Assembly: GCA_040758635.1 (NCBI GenBank)
Contig: JBFLVI010000004.1
Coordinates: 1-64,000 of the forward strand
Reading direction: 5' to 3'
Length of the DNA stretch: 64,000 nucleotides
Source of the DNA: Yes71-27 sp040758635
GTDB taxonomy: Bacteria; Bacillota; Desulfotomaculia; Desulfotomaculales; Ammonificaceae
The translations under genes were made by a program, and so were the position numbers. Below the pieces are notes generated by a model. It searched no databases and was not told the DNA's origin. It saw only the letters and a program-made list of their open reading frames with translations. This document shows positions 51,371 through 59,627 of this stretch, piece by piece; position 1 is the first letter of the stretch, and the number at the start of each line of letters is the position of its first letter.

Positions 51371-52375
51371 TCATCCTTCAGCCTTTCCTTCTCGGCGCGA
51401 AAAGAGTTTCCTCAGTGCCTGTGCCGTTTTGCTTTGTTTATGCCGGCCCTTGCGCAGCGTCCGGGCGAGCCTTCCCGTGGCGATGTTTGCGGCCAGGTGT
51501 GCCCCTATACCCAGCACCGTAGCGGCACCGGTGAGCAGCCCCGCGCGGTCGGCCGTGACCTTGCCGAGGGGTGTTTGCAAGTCCGGGAGGTGCTCGAAAA
51601 AGGGTGCCGTCCCGTCGGGGAATTCCGGGCTGGTGCACCCGATGCAGGGGGTGTTGGCTCCCACCGGCCAGTTCACGTGTTCGCCGCACCAGTGGCGGAC
51701 GGGGCAATCCGCGTGCGTCACCGGGCCCTTGCACCCGATTTTGTACATGCACCAAGGTTCCCCCGGTTTTGCGGCAAAGACGCCGCTCTCAAAGTAGTGG
51801 CGCCGCTCGCAGCGGTCGTGAATCGTCTCACCGTAGTAGAGAACCGGCCGGTTTTGCTCGTCAAGCCGCGGTTCACCGTACTCCGCGAGGTGGAAGAGCG
51901 TCCCTAAGATCCAGTCCGGGTGGACCGGGCATCCCGGGACGTTGATCACCTTTTGTGGGACGACCGCACTTACGGGTTTGCTGCCGATCGGGTTTGGATG
52001 GGCCGCATACGGACCGCCGAAAGCAGCGCAGGTCCCGGCGGCAACTACGTATTTGGCTTTCGCGGCCAGTTCCTTTACGGCCTGAAGTGCGGTCCACGGT
52101 TTACCGTTGCGGTGGCCGATGATGCAATAAAAACCTTCCGCCGCCACCGGGACGGTGCCTTCCACCACAAAGATGTACTCCCCCGCAGGGCCGTTTAGCG
52201 CTTCCTCAAGCACGCCTGTGGCTATCTTCCCCTCGCCGGCCATTGTGAAGCTTTCGTAGCACAAAGTAAAGTGTTCTTCTGTTATCTGCCGGTAGTTGGG
52301 GTGGAGCGAGTTCAGCATAGAGATTATGTCCCCCGCGCAACTGTTGGTCGTCAGCCAGATTATCTTCGCCCGCAT
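51371..52375 (-). CDS. Divergent [NiFe] hydrogenase small subunit, no Tat signal
   Basis: A 334-residue iron-sulfur subunit. The proximal-cluster motif reads CAGD (C13, D16) where most have CxGC, so one ligand would be aspartate. The other proximal cysteines remain (AAGTCAAFGG, VPGCPVH). Distal and medial cluster residues are present in IHDRCERRHYF, GCKGPVTHADC and PCIGC. There is no Tat signal, but a hydrophobic C-terminal helix (GLLTGAATVLGIGAHLAANIA) is present. ATG 52375 follows GAGGTG. The last residues are encoded by a GGATGAA-type heptad. The Asp ligand recalls the actinobacterial-type (group 1h) hydrogenases. Confidence 0.92.
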   Translation of the reverse strand: MRAKIIWLTTNSCAGDIISMLNSLHPNYRQITEEHFTLCYESFTMAGEGKIATGVLEEALNGPAGEYIFVVEGTVPVAAEGFYCIIGHRNGKPWTALQAVKELAAKAKYVVAAGTCAAFGGPYAAHPNPIGSKPVSAVVPQKVINVPGCPVHPDWILGTLFHLAEYGEPRLDEQNRPVLYYGETIHDRCERRHYFESGVFAAKPGEPWCMYKIGCKGPVTHADCPVRHWCGEHVNWPVGANTPCIGCTSPEFPDGTAPFFEHLPDLQTPLGKVTADRAGLLTGAATVLGIGAHLAANIATGRLARTLRKGRHKQSKTAQALRKLFSRREGKAEG

Positions 52376-52376
52376 C

Positions 52377-52829
52377 CTATAGCACCTCGATCTTGTGGCT
52401 GCCTGCCGCGAAAAGCACGGTGAGGCCAAAGGCAAGGTGAGCCGTGAGCATAGCGACGCTGGTGGCCAGGTCGGGCCGCAGGAGCCGCTCGGGTACCACC
52501 AGCGTTGCCAGGTAGCCGTACCCGACCACCCAGATCAGCCCCCCGTAGATAATGCCCTTTAGCCAGAGGAAGTCCCGCCCGGTGAGGCGGAGAATATAGA
52601 CGCCTATGATACCTGACAGCGCCGACACCAGCCAACATACCGCCACGCCTATCGTGAGCGACGCGGCGGGTGTATTCAGCGCGACACCCTTGGGAAGCAG
52701 GGCCGCAGCAGAAAGGTGCAGAGTGGTTGTTTTCGCGACACTCGCCACGTAAAAGAGCAGGTTAACGGCCAGCTTCACCGGTGCTCCCAGCGTTCCCGCG
52801 ATGGTACCGGAGTAAACCGTATCCCGCAT
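52377..52829 (-). CDS. Four-helix membrane protein heading hydrogenase operon 2
   Basis: A 150-residue protein with four predicted transmembrane segments (about 10-40, 53-75, 85-110 and 120-143) and no heme histidine pattern. I cannot assign a family with confidence; it is somewhat like YqhR-type membrane proteins. Its stop lies one base before the ATG of the small subunit, so translation is coupled and it probably belongs to the hydrogenase complex or its membrane docking. ATG 52829 follows AAGGAAG. Confidence 0.7.
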   Translation of the reverse strand: MRDTVYSGTIAGTLGAPVKLAVNLLFYVASVAKTTTLHLSAAALLPKGVALNTPAASLTIGVAVCWLVSALSGIIGVYILRLTGRDFLWLKGIIYGGLIWVVGYGYLATLVVPERLLRPDLATSVAMLTAHLAFGLTVLFAAGSHKIEVL

Positions 52830-52891
52830 ATACTGCTTCCTTAGTTGAGTTCATTTGTGACTTATTATTGCTTTTCTGGGAAATAAGATGT

Positions 52892-52972
52892 ATCACGAGT
52901 CGGAAGTCAGGTCAGTCAAGAAAAATCCGTTTTCTATGTCTACATTCTGGCTCCCGGCTGCTGAACCGGCGG
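52892..52972. repeat. Degenerate heptad element upstream of hydrogenase operon 2
   Basis: CGGAAGT, CAGGTCA on the left and TTCTGGC, TCCCGGC, TGCTGAA on the right. The central palindrome has decayed. Confidence 0.6.
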
Positions 52973-53059
52973 CTGGTTGCCGTATACCTGTATTATTAAA
53001 TTTTTCTTTGAAAAAATATAGAACGAGGTGACAGGGGCGGCTGAGGCAGAGATTGTGCA

Positions 53060-54196
53060 GTGGTTCGCCCGGGGCGATTGAGGGAAGAAGGCAGGATCAC
53101 GGCCTTTCAGGTGATGCTCTACCAGGTGACCGTCGGGCTGCCGACGATTATCCTTCTCGTGCCTGCCATTGCCACGATGAGGGCGCGTCAGGACGTCTGG
53201 CTTTCCGGTTTCCTGGCATGCCTATTCGGCTTCGCGGCGGTCTTTGCGGCGGCGAAGTTAGCGCTGCGCTTTCCGGATCAAACAGTGATTCAGTACACCC
53301 CCCGGCTTTTGGGCGGATTTTTAGGCAAAGCGGTCGGTTTTCTTTACATTTTCTCTTTTTTCTTCGTCGCATATGTTACCCTGCGCCAGTTCGGGGAGTT
53401 GATGACTTTAGCCTTCTTCCCTGAAACCCCCATCATTGTTTTCCTCGGCATTCTCACCTTGCTTGCCTGCTACGTGGTCTATCTCGGCCTTGAGGTTTTG
53501 TGCCGACTGATTACGCTGTGGGGGGTCTTCGGCGTGTCTTTTTTCATCATAGTGGCGCTCTTTATAAAAGATATAGAGATCAGTCGTTTTCTGCCGTTTT
53601 TAGAGCACGGTATCGGTCCGGTGGCGGCGGGCGCGATCGCGCCGGGAGGGTGCTGCGTGGGGGCGGCAATCATCTTGATGGTCTTACCATTCATGAGCGA
53701 TAAGCACCGGGCGGTGCGCAACAGCCTGGCGGCAATCTTTATTCTCTTTGCTTTTTTCGAGATGATAATTGTTCCTGTGGTGGGTACCATGGGGGCGGAA
53801 AGCGTTTCCCGGGAGACATTCCCTTACCTCACCCTTTACCGGCGGATGGAGATCCCGACCATGCCGGTTTTAGAGCGGCAGGACCCTATCATTATGGGTA
53901 TCTGGATCGGCGGGCTGCTCTGGAAGGTCGGCATCTTTATGCAAGCAGGATTAATGGGCCTGGGGCAGTGGCTGGGGCTCAGGAGCTACCGCCCGCTCAT
54001 TTTCCCGGCGGGGGCCTTAGTGGTGGCCCTGGCGGTACAGGGCTGGGAGAGCGTGATTGACCTATTTGCTTCCTGCGGTGAGGCCATCCAGCCGTTTTTG
54101 GTCTTTCCCAATTTTATTTTAACGGCTCTGCTTCTTTTGGTAGCAGTGGTACGAGGAGTAAAGGATAAAGGCGGAAGGATGAAGGATGAGGAATGA
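53060..54196 (+). CDS. gerAB: Spore germination protein, GerAB/GerBB family permease
   Basis: A 378-residue integral membrane protein of the APC-type GerAB family. It has about ten hydrophobic segments and begins with the typical RITAFQVMLYQVTVGLPTIILLVPAI. It is the presumed nutrient-binding subunit of a spore germinant receptor. The start is GTG 53060, with a poor ribosome site. The 3' end runs into GGATGAA 7-mers, which code for the unusual tail KDKGGRMKDEE. The receptor's A and C subunits follow downstream. Confidence 0.9.
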   Translation: MVRPGRLREEGRITAFQVMLYQVTVGLPTIILLVPAIATMRARQDVWLSGFLACLFGFAAVFAAAKLALRFPDQTVIQYTPRLLGGFLGKAVGFLYIFSFFFVAYVTLRQFGELMTLAFFPETPIIVFLGILTLLACYVVYLGLEVLCRLITLWGVFGVSFFIIVALFIKDIEISRFLPFLEHGIGPVAAGAIAPGGCCVGAAIILMVLPFMSDKHRAVRNSLAAIFILFAFFEMIIVPVVGTMGAESVSRETFPYLTLYRRMEIPTMPVLERQDPIIMGIWIGGLLWKVGIFMQAGLMGLGQWLGLRSYRPLIFPAGALVVALAVQGWESVIDLFASCGEAIQPFLVFPNFILTALLLLVAVVRGVKDKGGRMKDEE

Positions 54197-54345
54197 GATC
54201 TGCTGTGGAAGAGGATAAGGGTCAAGAATTCAGTAGTCAGAAGTCGGAATCCAGAATGAGGTTTATAGAAATTCGCCCGGCGAATTCCATTCCCAGATTT
54301 CTGACGACGGCGTCTGACGGCCGGCATCCGGTTATGGTAGGCCGG
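54171..54345. repeat. Heptad-palindrome element between gerAB and gerAA
   Basis: GGATGAA-type 7-mers (54171-54196) overlap the gerAB 3' end. A second part follows with CAGTAGT, CAGAAGT, CGGAATC, CAGAATG and the core AATTCGCC-C-GGCGAATT (54270-54286). The right arm is degraded (TTCTGACGACGGCGTCTGACG). Confidence 0.82.
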
Positions 54346-54446
54346 AATAAGCGGAGCGTTTCCGGCGTCCGAGTGGTAGCTTTCATTTGCTTGAAACGTT
54401 TTTAACGTTGAACCTTGAACATTGAACGTGAAGAGAGGTGAAACGG

Positions 54447-56096
54447 GTGCGACGGCGGGTCATAAAAAAGCTTAAGGACCTCTTGGTACAGTCGAAAAAG
54501 CCAGAATGGCCCGGGAAGCAACCCCATGTGCCGCCGGAGCCCAGCGCTCAGATTGCTGAGTGCCGGGAAGTTCTGGATAAGGTCTGGGAGCCGGCGGAAC
54601 TCAAAAGGATACCGGTTTCGCCGGAGATCGCGGTAAATATACGGCTTTTAAAAGAGATAATGGGGCGGAATACCGACTTTGTGCTCCGCGAGTTCACAGT
54701 GGGGCCGCAGCAGGCGCCGGCGGCGCTTGCTTACACCTCGGCGCTGGTGGAGCGGGTGCAGTTGAACGATCACATCCTGAAGAGCCTGATGCTCGAATAT
54801 CCTGCGGGTCTTCCAGTCTCGCTGGCATCGGTAAAAGAGCAGGTTGTGACGGTGGCGGAGGCAGAGGAGCTTGCCGACTTCTGGCAGGCGGTGAGCGCTC
54901 TGCTTATTGGACATGCGGTGCTCTTTCTGGGGGGGGAGAGCCGGGCGCTGGGGCTCGATGTCCGCGGGTACGAGGGGCGGGCGATCAGCGAGGCGGAGAC
55001 CGAGGGTGTGGTGCGCGGCCCCCGGGACGCCTTTGTGGAGAATATCGAGCGGAATGTGATGCTCGTCCGGCGGCGGATTAAGACCGCGAACCTAGTGATG
55101 GAAAGGTTTGTCCTCGGGCGACTAACCCAGTCGGCGATGGTTTTGGGTTATATCAAGGGCCTAGCGGCGCCGGAGCTGATAGAGGAGGTACGGGAGCGGG
55201 TAAAGCGGATCGACACGGACGCGGTGTTAGAGTCCAACACCATAAATGAAATGATCGTTGATAACCCTTACTCTCTTTTCCCACAGGTGATTACCACCGA
55301 GCGGCCGGACCGGGTGGCTGGCGCTTTAGCGGAAGGGAGGGTGGTGCTGATCACTGACACCACGCCCTTTGCGCTGATTCTACCGGCCACGCTGGGCTCT
55401 TTACTGCAATCGCCCGAGGATTACTACCACCCGCACGGGATCAGCACAGCCATCCGCTGGCTGCGGTACCTGGCTTTTTTTGCCTCGGTGATGGCTTCGC
55501 CCCTCTATGTCGCCATCACCACCTTCCACCAGGAGATGATTCCCTTCAAGCTCCTTCTCTCCGTGGCGGCGGCCCGGGAAGGGGTGCCGCTGCCGGCGGT
55601 CATGGAGGCGCTGCTGATGGAAGCGGTCTTCGAGCTTTTGCGGGAAGCGGGGGTCAGGCTCCCGCGGCCCGTCGGCCAGGCGGTAAGCATCGTCGGGGCG
55701 CTGGTGATCGGTGAGGCGGCGGTCATGGCGGGCGCGGTCTCGCCCCTGATGGTGATTGTGGTGGCAGGGGCCGGCATCGCCTCCTTTGCCACGCCTTCAT
55801 ATGAACTCGCCATCCCGATGCGCCTTTTGCGCTTCCCGATGATGATTTTGGCCGGAACCCTGGGGCTTTTCGGCCTGACCGCCGGCCTTCTGGCGGTGCT
55901 CATCCACCTGGCGGGGCTGAGGTCTTTCGGGGTGCCGTACCTTTCCCCGCTTGCCCCGACAAAGTTCAGTGAACTTAAGGATGTGCTGGTAAGGGTACCG
56001 CTCTGGGCGATGCGCACGCGCCCGGAGACCGCGAAGCGGGACTGGTACCGCCAGGCGGCAGGGTTGAAGCCCGGGCCGCCGCCGGAGGAAAGCTAA
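54447..56096 (+). CDS. gerAA: Spore germination protein, GerAA family
   Basis: A 549-residue subunit of the germinant receptor. It has a hydrophilic N-terminal domain (about 1-300), then the family stretch TDTTPFALILPATLGSLLQSPEDYYHPHGISTAIRWLRYLAFF, followed by five to six transmembrane helices including PVGQAVSIVGALVIGEAAVMAGAVSPLMVIVV. GTG 54447 is chosen for its spacing to AGAGGTG; GTG 54438 is possible. It is followed by the GerAC gene. In Bacillus and Clostridia such operons are made in the forespore under sigma-G; I could not pick such a promoter here. Confidence 0.95.
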   Translation: MRRRVIKKLKDLLVQSKKPEWPGKQPHVPPEPSAQIAECREVLDKVWEPAELKRIPVSPEIAVNIRLLKEIMGRNTDFVLREFTVGPQQAPAALAYTSALVERVQLNDHILKSLMLEYPAGLPVSLASVKEQVVTVAEAEELADFWQAVSALLIGHAVLFLGGESRALGLDVRGYEGRAISEAETEGVVRGPRDAFVENIERNVMLVRRRIKTANLVMERFVLGRLTQSAMVLGYIKGLAAPELIEEVRERVKRIDTDAVLESNTINEMIVDNPYSLFPQVITTERPDRVAGALAEGRVVLITDTTPFALILPATLGSLLQSPEDYYHPHGISTAIRWLRYLAFFASVMASPLYVAITTFHQEMIPFKLLLSVAAAREGVPLPAVMEALLMEAVFELLREAGVRLPRPVGQAVSIVGALVIGEAAVMAGAVSPLMVIVVAGAGIASFATPSYELAIPMRLLRFPMMILAGTLGLFGLTAGLLAVLIHLAGLRSFGVPYLSPLAPTKFSELKDVLVRVPLWAMRTRPETAKRDWYRQAAGLKPGPPPEES

Positions 56097-56158
56097 AGGG
56101 AAGGGATAGAGGGTTATTAAGTTGACTTCCGGATCTGAGGGGGAAAGGGGATGGTCGC

Positions 56159-57388
56159 TTGCGGCGGGTTCTGGCAATGGTTTTACTTGTGCTAACGGTT
56201 TTCGCGGGCGGCTGTTGGGACTTAAGAGAGGTTGAGGACCTGGCTTTCGTGCTGGCCATAGCGGTTGATACCACCCCCCGGGGGGAGTTCAAGCTCCTGG
56301 TTCAGGTGATCAACCCGCGGGCCTTAGTGGCCGGCCCCCGCGGGGGGCTAACGCCGGGTGCCAGTATTCCGGCGAAGCCGTACCGGAACTACGAAGCGGT
56401 CGGGCGGACCATCTTCTATGCCTTCAGGGAGCTTTCGCTGGGTGTTCCGAAAAGGCTTTTTTTGGCCCAGAACCGGGAGATTCTCTTCACGGAGAAAGTG
56501 GCGCGGCAAGGACTCGGCGAGATTATAGACTTATTCGACCGGGGCGTGGAGATAAGAAAGCTGGCCCACGTGCTGCTGATAAAAGGGGAAATGGAAGAGG
56601 TGCTGGAACTTCCCGGGGCGCTTACCCCGGCCCCGGCGCTGCGGATTGAAGGGATCATCCGCCAGCAGCACTTAGCGAACCGTTACCCGCTGGTGAACCT
56701 CGGGAATTTCCTGAGGTTGATGGAGACCGAGGGGCAGGAGGCCTACTGCCCGGTAATCAGACTGGAGAAGAGCCCGACGCAGGTGCTGCGGCCTCACGAG
56801 CCCACACCCCTGGCACCGGAGCCGGCCTTTCAGATGATAATCGCGGGAACGGCGCTTTTCTGCAAGGATAAGCTTCGTGGTTTTTTCAACGAACGGGAGG
56901 CGCGGGGGCTCCTGTGGGCCAAAGGGGAGGTCCAGGGAGGGGCGCTTGTGGTACCCTGCCCGTCGGGTAAGGGAAAGATTTCGCTTGAAATTCTGCGCTC
57001 GGAAGCCCGGATGATACCGGAGATCACGAACGACGGGCGGCTCAAGGTCACGGTGAAGATCCGGGAGGAGGCGAACCTGGCGGAAACTACTTCTCCCATT
57101 GACACCAGTAAAGCGGAAGTAATCAAGCAGCTTGAAGGGATCCAGGCAAAAGCCATCGAGCGCGAGGTGGTGAGCGCGGTACACCGCGCCCAGGAGTATG
57201 GCAGCGATGTTTTCGGTTTCGGTGCGGCCTTCCACCGGCGTTACCCCCGGGAATGGCAGGCAATGAGAGACGCCTGGGCGGAGGAGTTTTTCCCCATGGT
57301 GGAGGTGAAGGTGGCTGCCGAGGCCAAGATCAGGCGCACCCAGATGCGGACGAAGCCGCTGTTGCTGGAGCGGAAATTCAGATCTTAG
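56159..57388 (+). CDS. gerAC: Spore germination lipoprotein, GerAC family
   Basis: A 409-residue Ger(x)C lipoprotein. The signal peptide ends with a lipobox (VFAGGC, Cys at residue 19), followed by WDLREVEDLAFVLAIAVD, typical of the family. The C-terminal domain includes REVVSAVHRAQEYGSDVFGFGAAFHRRYP. The start is TTG 56159 behind GGGGATGG. It completes the receptor with the A and B subunits. Sequence after its stop contains heptad units (57407-57444) and an isolated MITE-like end. Confidence 0.95.
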   Translation: MRRVLAMVLLVLTVFAGGCWDLREVEDLAFVLAIAVDTTPRGEFKLLVQVINPRALVAGPRGGLTPGASIPAKPYRNYEAVGRTIFYAFRELSLGVPKRLFLAQNREILFTEKVARQGLGEIIDLFDRGVEIRKLAHVLLIKGEMEEVLELPGALTPAPALRIEGIIRQQHLANRYPLVNLGNFLRLMETEGQEAYCPVIRLEKSPTQVLRPHEPTPLAPEPAFQMIIAGTALFCKDKLRGFFNEREARGLLWAKGEVQGGALVVPCPSGKGKISLEILRSEARMIPEITNDGRLKVTVKIREEANLAETTSPIDTSKAEVIKQLEGIQAKAIEREVVSAVHRAQEYGSDVFGFGAAFHRRYPREWQAMRDAWAEEFFPMVEVKVAAEAKIRRTQMRTKPLLLERKFRS

Positions 57389-57406
57389 ACCGTGTGGGGA
57401 TTGACG

Positions 57407-57463
57407 CGAAGGTCCAGAAGTCAGGAGCCAGAAGTCGGAAGCCGGGTGCCCAGCACTCAACTC
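57407..57463. repeat. Heptad half-element joined to a MITE-like end
   Basis: CAGAAGT, CAGGAGC, CAGAAGT, CGGAAGC heptads run directly into GCCCAGCACTCAACTC (57448-57463), the end sequence of the MITE-like family. A weaker CCGGCACTCAGG follows at 57483. The two repeat families touch here. Confidence 0.65.
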
Positions 57464-57565
57464 GGCCTTTGAAAAGATGGCACCGGCACTCAGGCTAATA
57501 AACACTTAAAAACCCCTATCCCTTCGAACGCTGGGTTAAGCACGGGGTCTTAAGGAGTAGGGAAT

Positions 57566-57817
57566 TTGGTCTACGTATTCTTGCTGCTTCTTTTTTACGC
57601 TGTGGTGGCCTACTTCGAGGTGCCCCGGATGCTCAAGAACAACATGCGCCGGGAGCTTTACACCTTCATTATCATTTCTCTCTTAGGGTTTATTCTGGCT
57701 GCCGGGCAGATTCTGGACCTTCCGTTGCCGAACATCACCAAGGGAGTCGAGGCGGTAATCCGGCCGGTTTACAAGGCGCTGGAAAGGCTGCTTCTGCCGC
57801 CGGAACTGCGCGGCTGA
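57566..57817 (+). CDS. Small membrane protein after ger operon
   Basis: An 83-residue protein with two transmembrane helices (about 2-18 and 33-52) and a basic C-terminal part. I do not recognise the family. Its TTG start at 57566 follows AAGGAG at good spacing. The position after the ger genes suggests a germination-related accessory protein, similar in size to the small GerD/GerF-like extras, but this is only positional. Confidence 0.6.
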   Translation: MVYVFLLLLFYAVVAYFEVPRMLKNNMRRELYTFIIISLLGFILAAGQILDLPLPNITKGVEAVIRPVYKALERLLLPPELRG

Positions 57818-57851
57818 AACAGGATTCGGTCGGCGAGCGTCGAATAACAAC

Positions 57852-57962
57852 CAAGATAGAATTCAGAAGTCAGAATGGCGTTTATAGGAATTCGCATCGC
57901 GAATTCCATCTTTGGGCCTTCTGGATGCTGACTCCTGGCTCCTGAATTCTTGACCCTGAATC
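57852..57962. repeat. Heptad-palindrome element before the RidA gene
   Basis: Left arm AGAATTC, AGAAGTC, AGAATGG. Core GGAATTCGC-ATC-GCGAATTCC (57887-57907). Right arm TTCTGGA, TGCTGAC, TCCTGGC, TCCTGAA, TTCTTGA. Confidence 0.88.
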
Positions 57963-57982
57963 CCGACTTGCGGGGGATGCTG

Positions 57983-58459
57983 ATGGGCTTTGAGGCACGG
58001 CTGAAGGAACTGGGAATCATCTTGCCGGAAGCGCCCCGGCCGGTGGCGGCTTATCTTCCTTATGTGGTGGTGGACGGCCTGGTTTTTACCGCGGGCCAGC
58101 TTCCCGTGGCGGACGGCAAGGTGCGCTACACCGGGCGGGTGGGGGCGGAGCTCACCGTGGAAGAAGGCAGGGAGGCGGCGCGGCTCTGTGCTTTGAACTG
58201 CCTGGCCGTGGTCCGGGCGGCGGCGGGGAGCCTGGATAACGTCGTAAAGTTAGTTAAGCTTACTGGGTTTGTGGCCAGCGCGCCGGACTTCCACGGGCAG
58301 CCCCAGGTCTTGAACGGCGCTTCGGAGTTTTTGGAGGCGGTTTTCGGTACGGCCGGACGGCACGCCCGGACGGCGGTGGGGGTTGCCGCCCTGCCGCTCG
58401 GTGCGGCGGTAGAGCTGGAGATGGTCGTAAAGGTAGGCTTGTCAGGGCTTACGGTTTAA
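57983..58459 (+). CDS. RidA/YjgF family protein
   Basis: A 158-residue member of the RidA (YER057c/UK114) superfamily, with GFEARLKELGIILPEAPRPVAAYLPYVVVDGLVFTAGQLPVADG and a C-terminal AVGVAALPLGAAVELEMVV strand. This subgroup is the longer type that often differs from true imine deaminase RidA in active-site residues. The Arg of the canonical RIEIEA motif is not obvious. ATG 57983 is preferred (GGGGG six bases upstream); the open frame back to 57950 comes from the adjacent repeat. Confidence 0.85.
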   Translation: MGFEARLKELGIILPEAPRPVAAYLPYVVVDGLVFTAGQLPVADGKVRYTGRVGAELTVEEGREAARLCALNCLAVVRAAAGSLDNVVKLVKLTGFVASAPDFHGQPQVLNGASEFLEAVFGTAGRHARTAVGVAALPLGAAVELEMVVKVGLSGLTV

Positions 58460-58502
58460 GATAAACTAAAACAAGTACCTCCCGGTTAGAGGGGGACTGC
58501 AT

Positions 58503-58760
58503 TTGTCAAAGGGGCTCAAAGCTTCGCGGACCCCCTGGTTGTTGGTGGTTTTACTTCTTGTCGGAGGCCTGGCAGGCAGTGCCCTGGGGGATTCGGTTGC
58601 GGTTTTTTCTCCTTTTCTTGGCAACGCTTCCCGGGTTAGTCTTGGTCCGGTAACGCTGAATCTCGGGTTCTTCCACCTCACCTTCGGTTTGAGTTTGGTC
58701 ATCGGGCCGCTCACCGTCCTGGGTTTTATCGCGGGATATCTCGTTTACCGGCGCTTATAG
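58503..58760 (+). CDS. DUF4321 family membrane protein
   Basis: An 85-residue protein with two hydrophobic segments (about 12-29 and 60-80) and the DUF4321 pattern around LGNASRVSLGPVTLNLGFFHLTFGLSL. The family is found in Clostridia near radC and mre genes, as here, and has no known function. The start is TTG 58503 behind AGAGGGGG. Confidence 0.85.
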   Translation: MSKGLKASRTPWLLVVLLLVGGLAGSALGDSVAVFSPFLGNASRVSLGPVTLNLGFFHLTFGLSLVIGPLTVLGFIAGYLVYRRL

Positions 58761-58858
58761 AGGACTTATCATGCTCTGTGCTGTCCGGCACAATCAGGTT
58801 GTTGCTTTTAGACGCCAGGGCCGCTGCTCAATTCTTTTGTGGGGAGATGCCTTTGGTA

Positions 58859-58896
58859 AAGGATGAAGGATGAAGGATGAAGGATGAAGGATGAAA
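58859..58896. repeat. GGATGAA heptad array at the radC start
   Basis: Five tandem copies of GGATGAA/AGGATGA, without palindrome or second arm, lie between 58860 and 58895. They contribute both the ribosome site and the ATG of radC. Confidence 0.85.
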
Positions 58897-59604
58897 GGGG
58901 AGAATAAAAGGGCCGGCACGGCGTACCGGGTGACGATCCGGGAGTTGCCGGAAGAAATAAGGCCCCGCGAGCGGCTCTGGCGGGAGGGGCCGGAGGCGCT
59001 CACGGAGACCGAGTTGCTGGCGGTTATTTTGCGGACGGGCTCGCGGGAGGGGTCGGCGCTTGATCTGGCGGCTTACCTGCTGGGGGTTTTCGGGGGCCTG
59101 CCCGGGATCGCCAGAGCGGCCTTCGAGGAGTTGAGCGCGGTCAAAGGGGTGGGGCCGGCCAAAGCCGCCCAGATGATGGCCGCGGTGGAGTTGGGGCGGC
59201 GGCTCAGCGCTTCTGCCGGGTTTCGGCCGAAGGTCACGACGCCGGAGGATGCCGCGCGCCTGGTGCTGGCCCAGATGCGTCACCTCGACCGGGAAGAGTT
59301 CCGGGTGATCCTTCTGGACACCAAGAACCAGGTGCTCAAGGTGGAGACCGTGGCGGTGGGCGGTTTGAACAGTTCCGGGGTCGAGCCCCGGGAGGTCTTC
59401 AAGAATGCGGTCCGGCAGAGTGCGGCGGCGGTAATCCTCGTTCACAATCACCCGAGCGGCGATCCGACACCAAGCCGTGAGGACGTGGCGCTCACCCGGC
59501 GGCTGCTTCAGGCCGGGGAGTTGCTGGGGATCGAAATTTTGGACCACCTGATCATCGGAGATAATAAGTACGTGAGTCTCAAGGCAGAGCGGTTGCTGAA
59601 ATAA
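58891..59604 (+). CDS. radC: RadC/YsxA family JAB-domain protein
   Basis: A 237-residue protein. The N-terminal helix-hairpin-helix-like region (RPRERLWREGPEALTETELLAVILRTG, then VKGVGPAKAAQMMAAVELGRR) is followed by the JAB/MPN metalloprotease-like domain with the motif HNHPSGDPTPSREDV (about 189-203). The old role in repair is doubtful and the biochemical function unsettled. The first ATG (58891) is part of the 7-bp repeat array, so translation initiation is supplied by the repeat. It precedes mreB, the usual order. Confidence 0.95.
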   Translation: MKGENKRAGTAYRVTIRELPEEIRPRERLWREGPEALTETELLAVILRTGSREGSALDLAAYLLGVFGGLPGIARAAFEELSAVKGVGPAKAAQMMAAVELGRRLSASAGFRPKVTTPEDAARLVLAQMRHLDREEFRVILLDTKNQVLKVETVAVGGLNSSGVEPREVFKNAVRQSAAAVILVHNHPSGDPTPSREDVALTRRLLQAGELLGIEILDHLIIGDNKYVSLKAERLLK

Positions 59605-59627
59605 CACAGAAAGGAAGTCTTTGAGCC

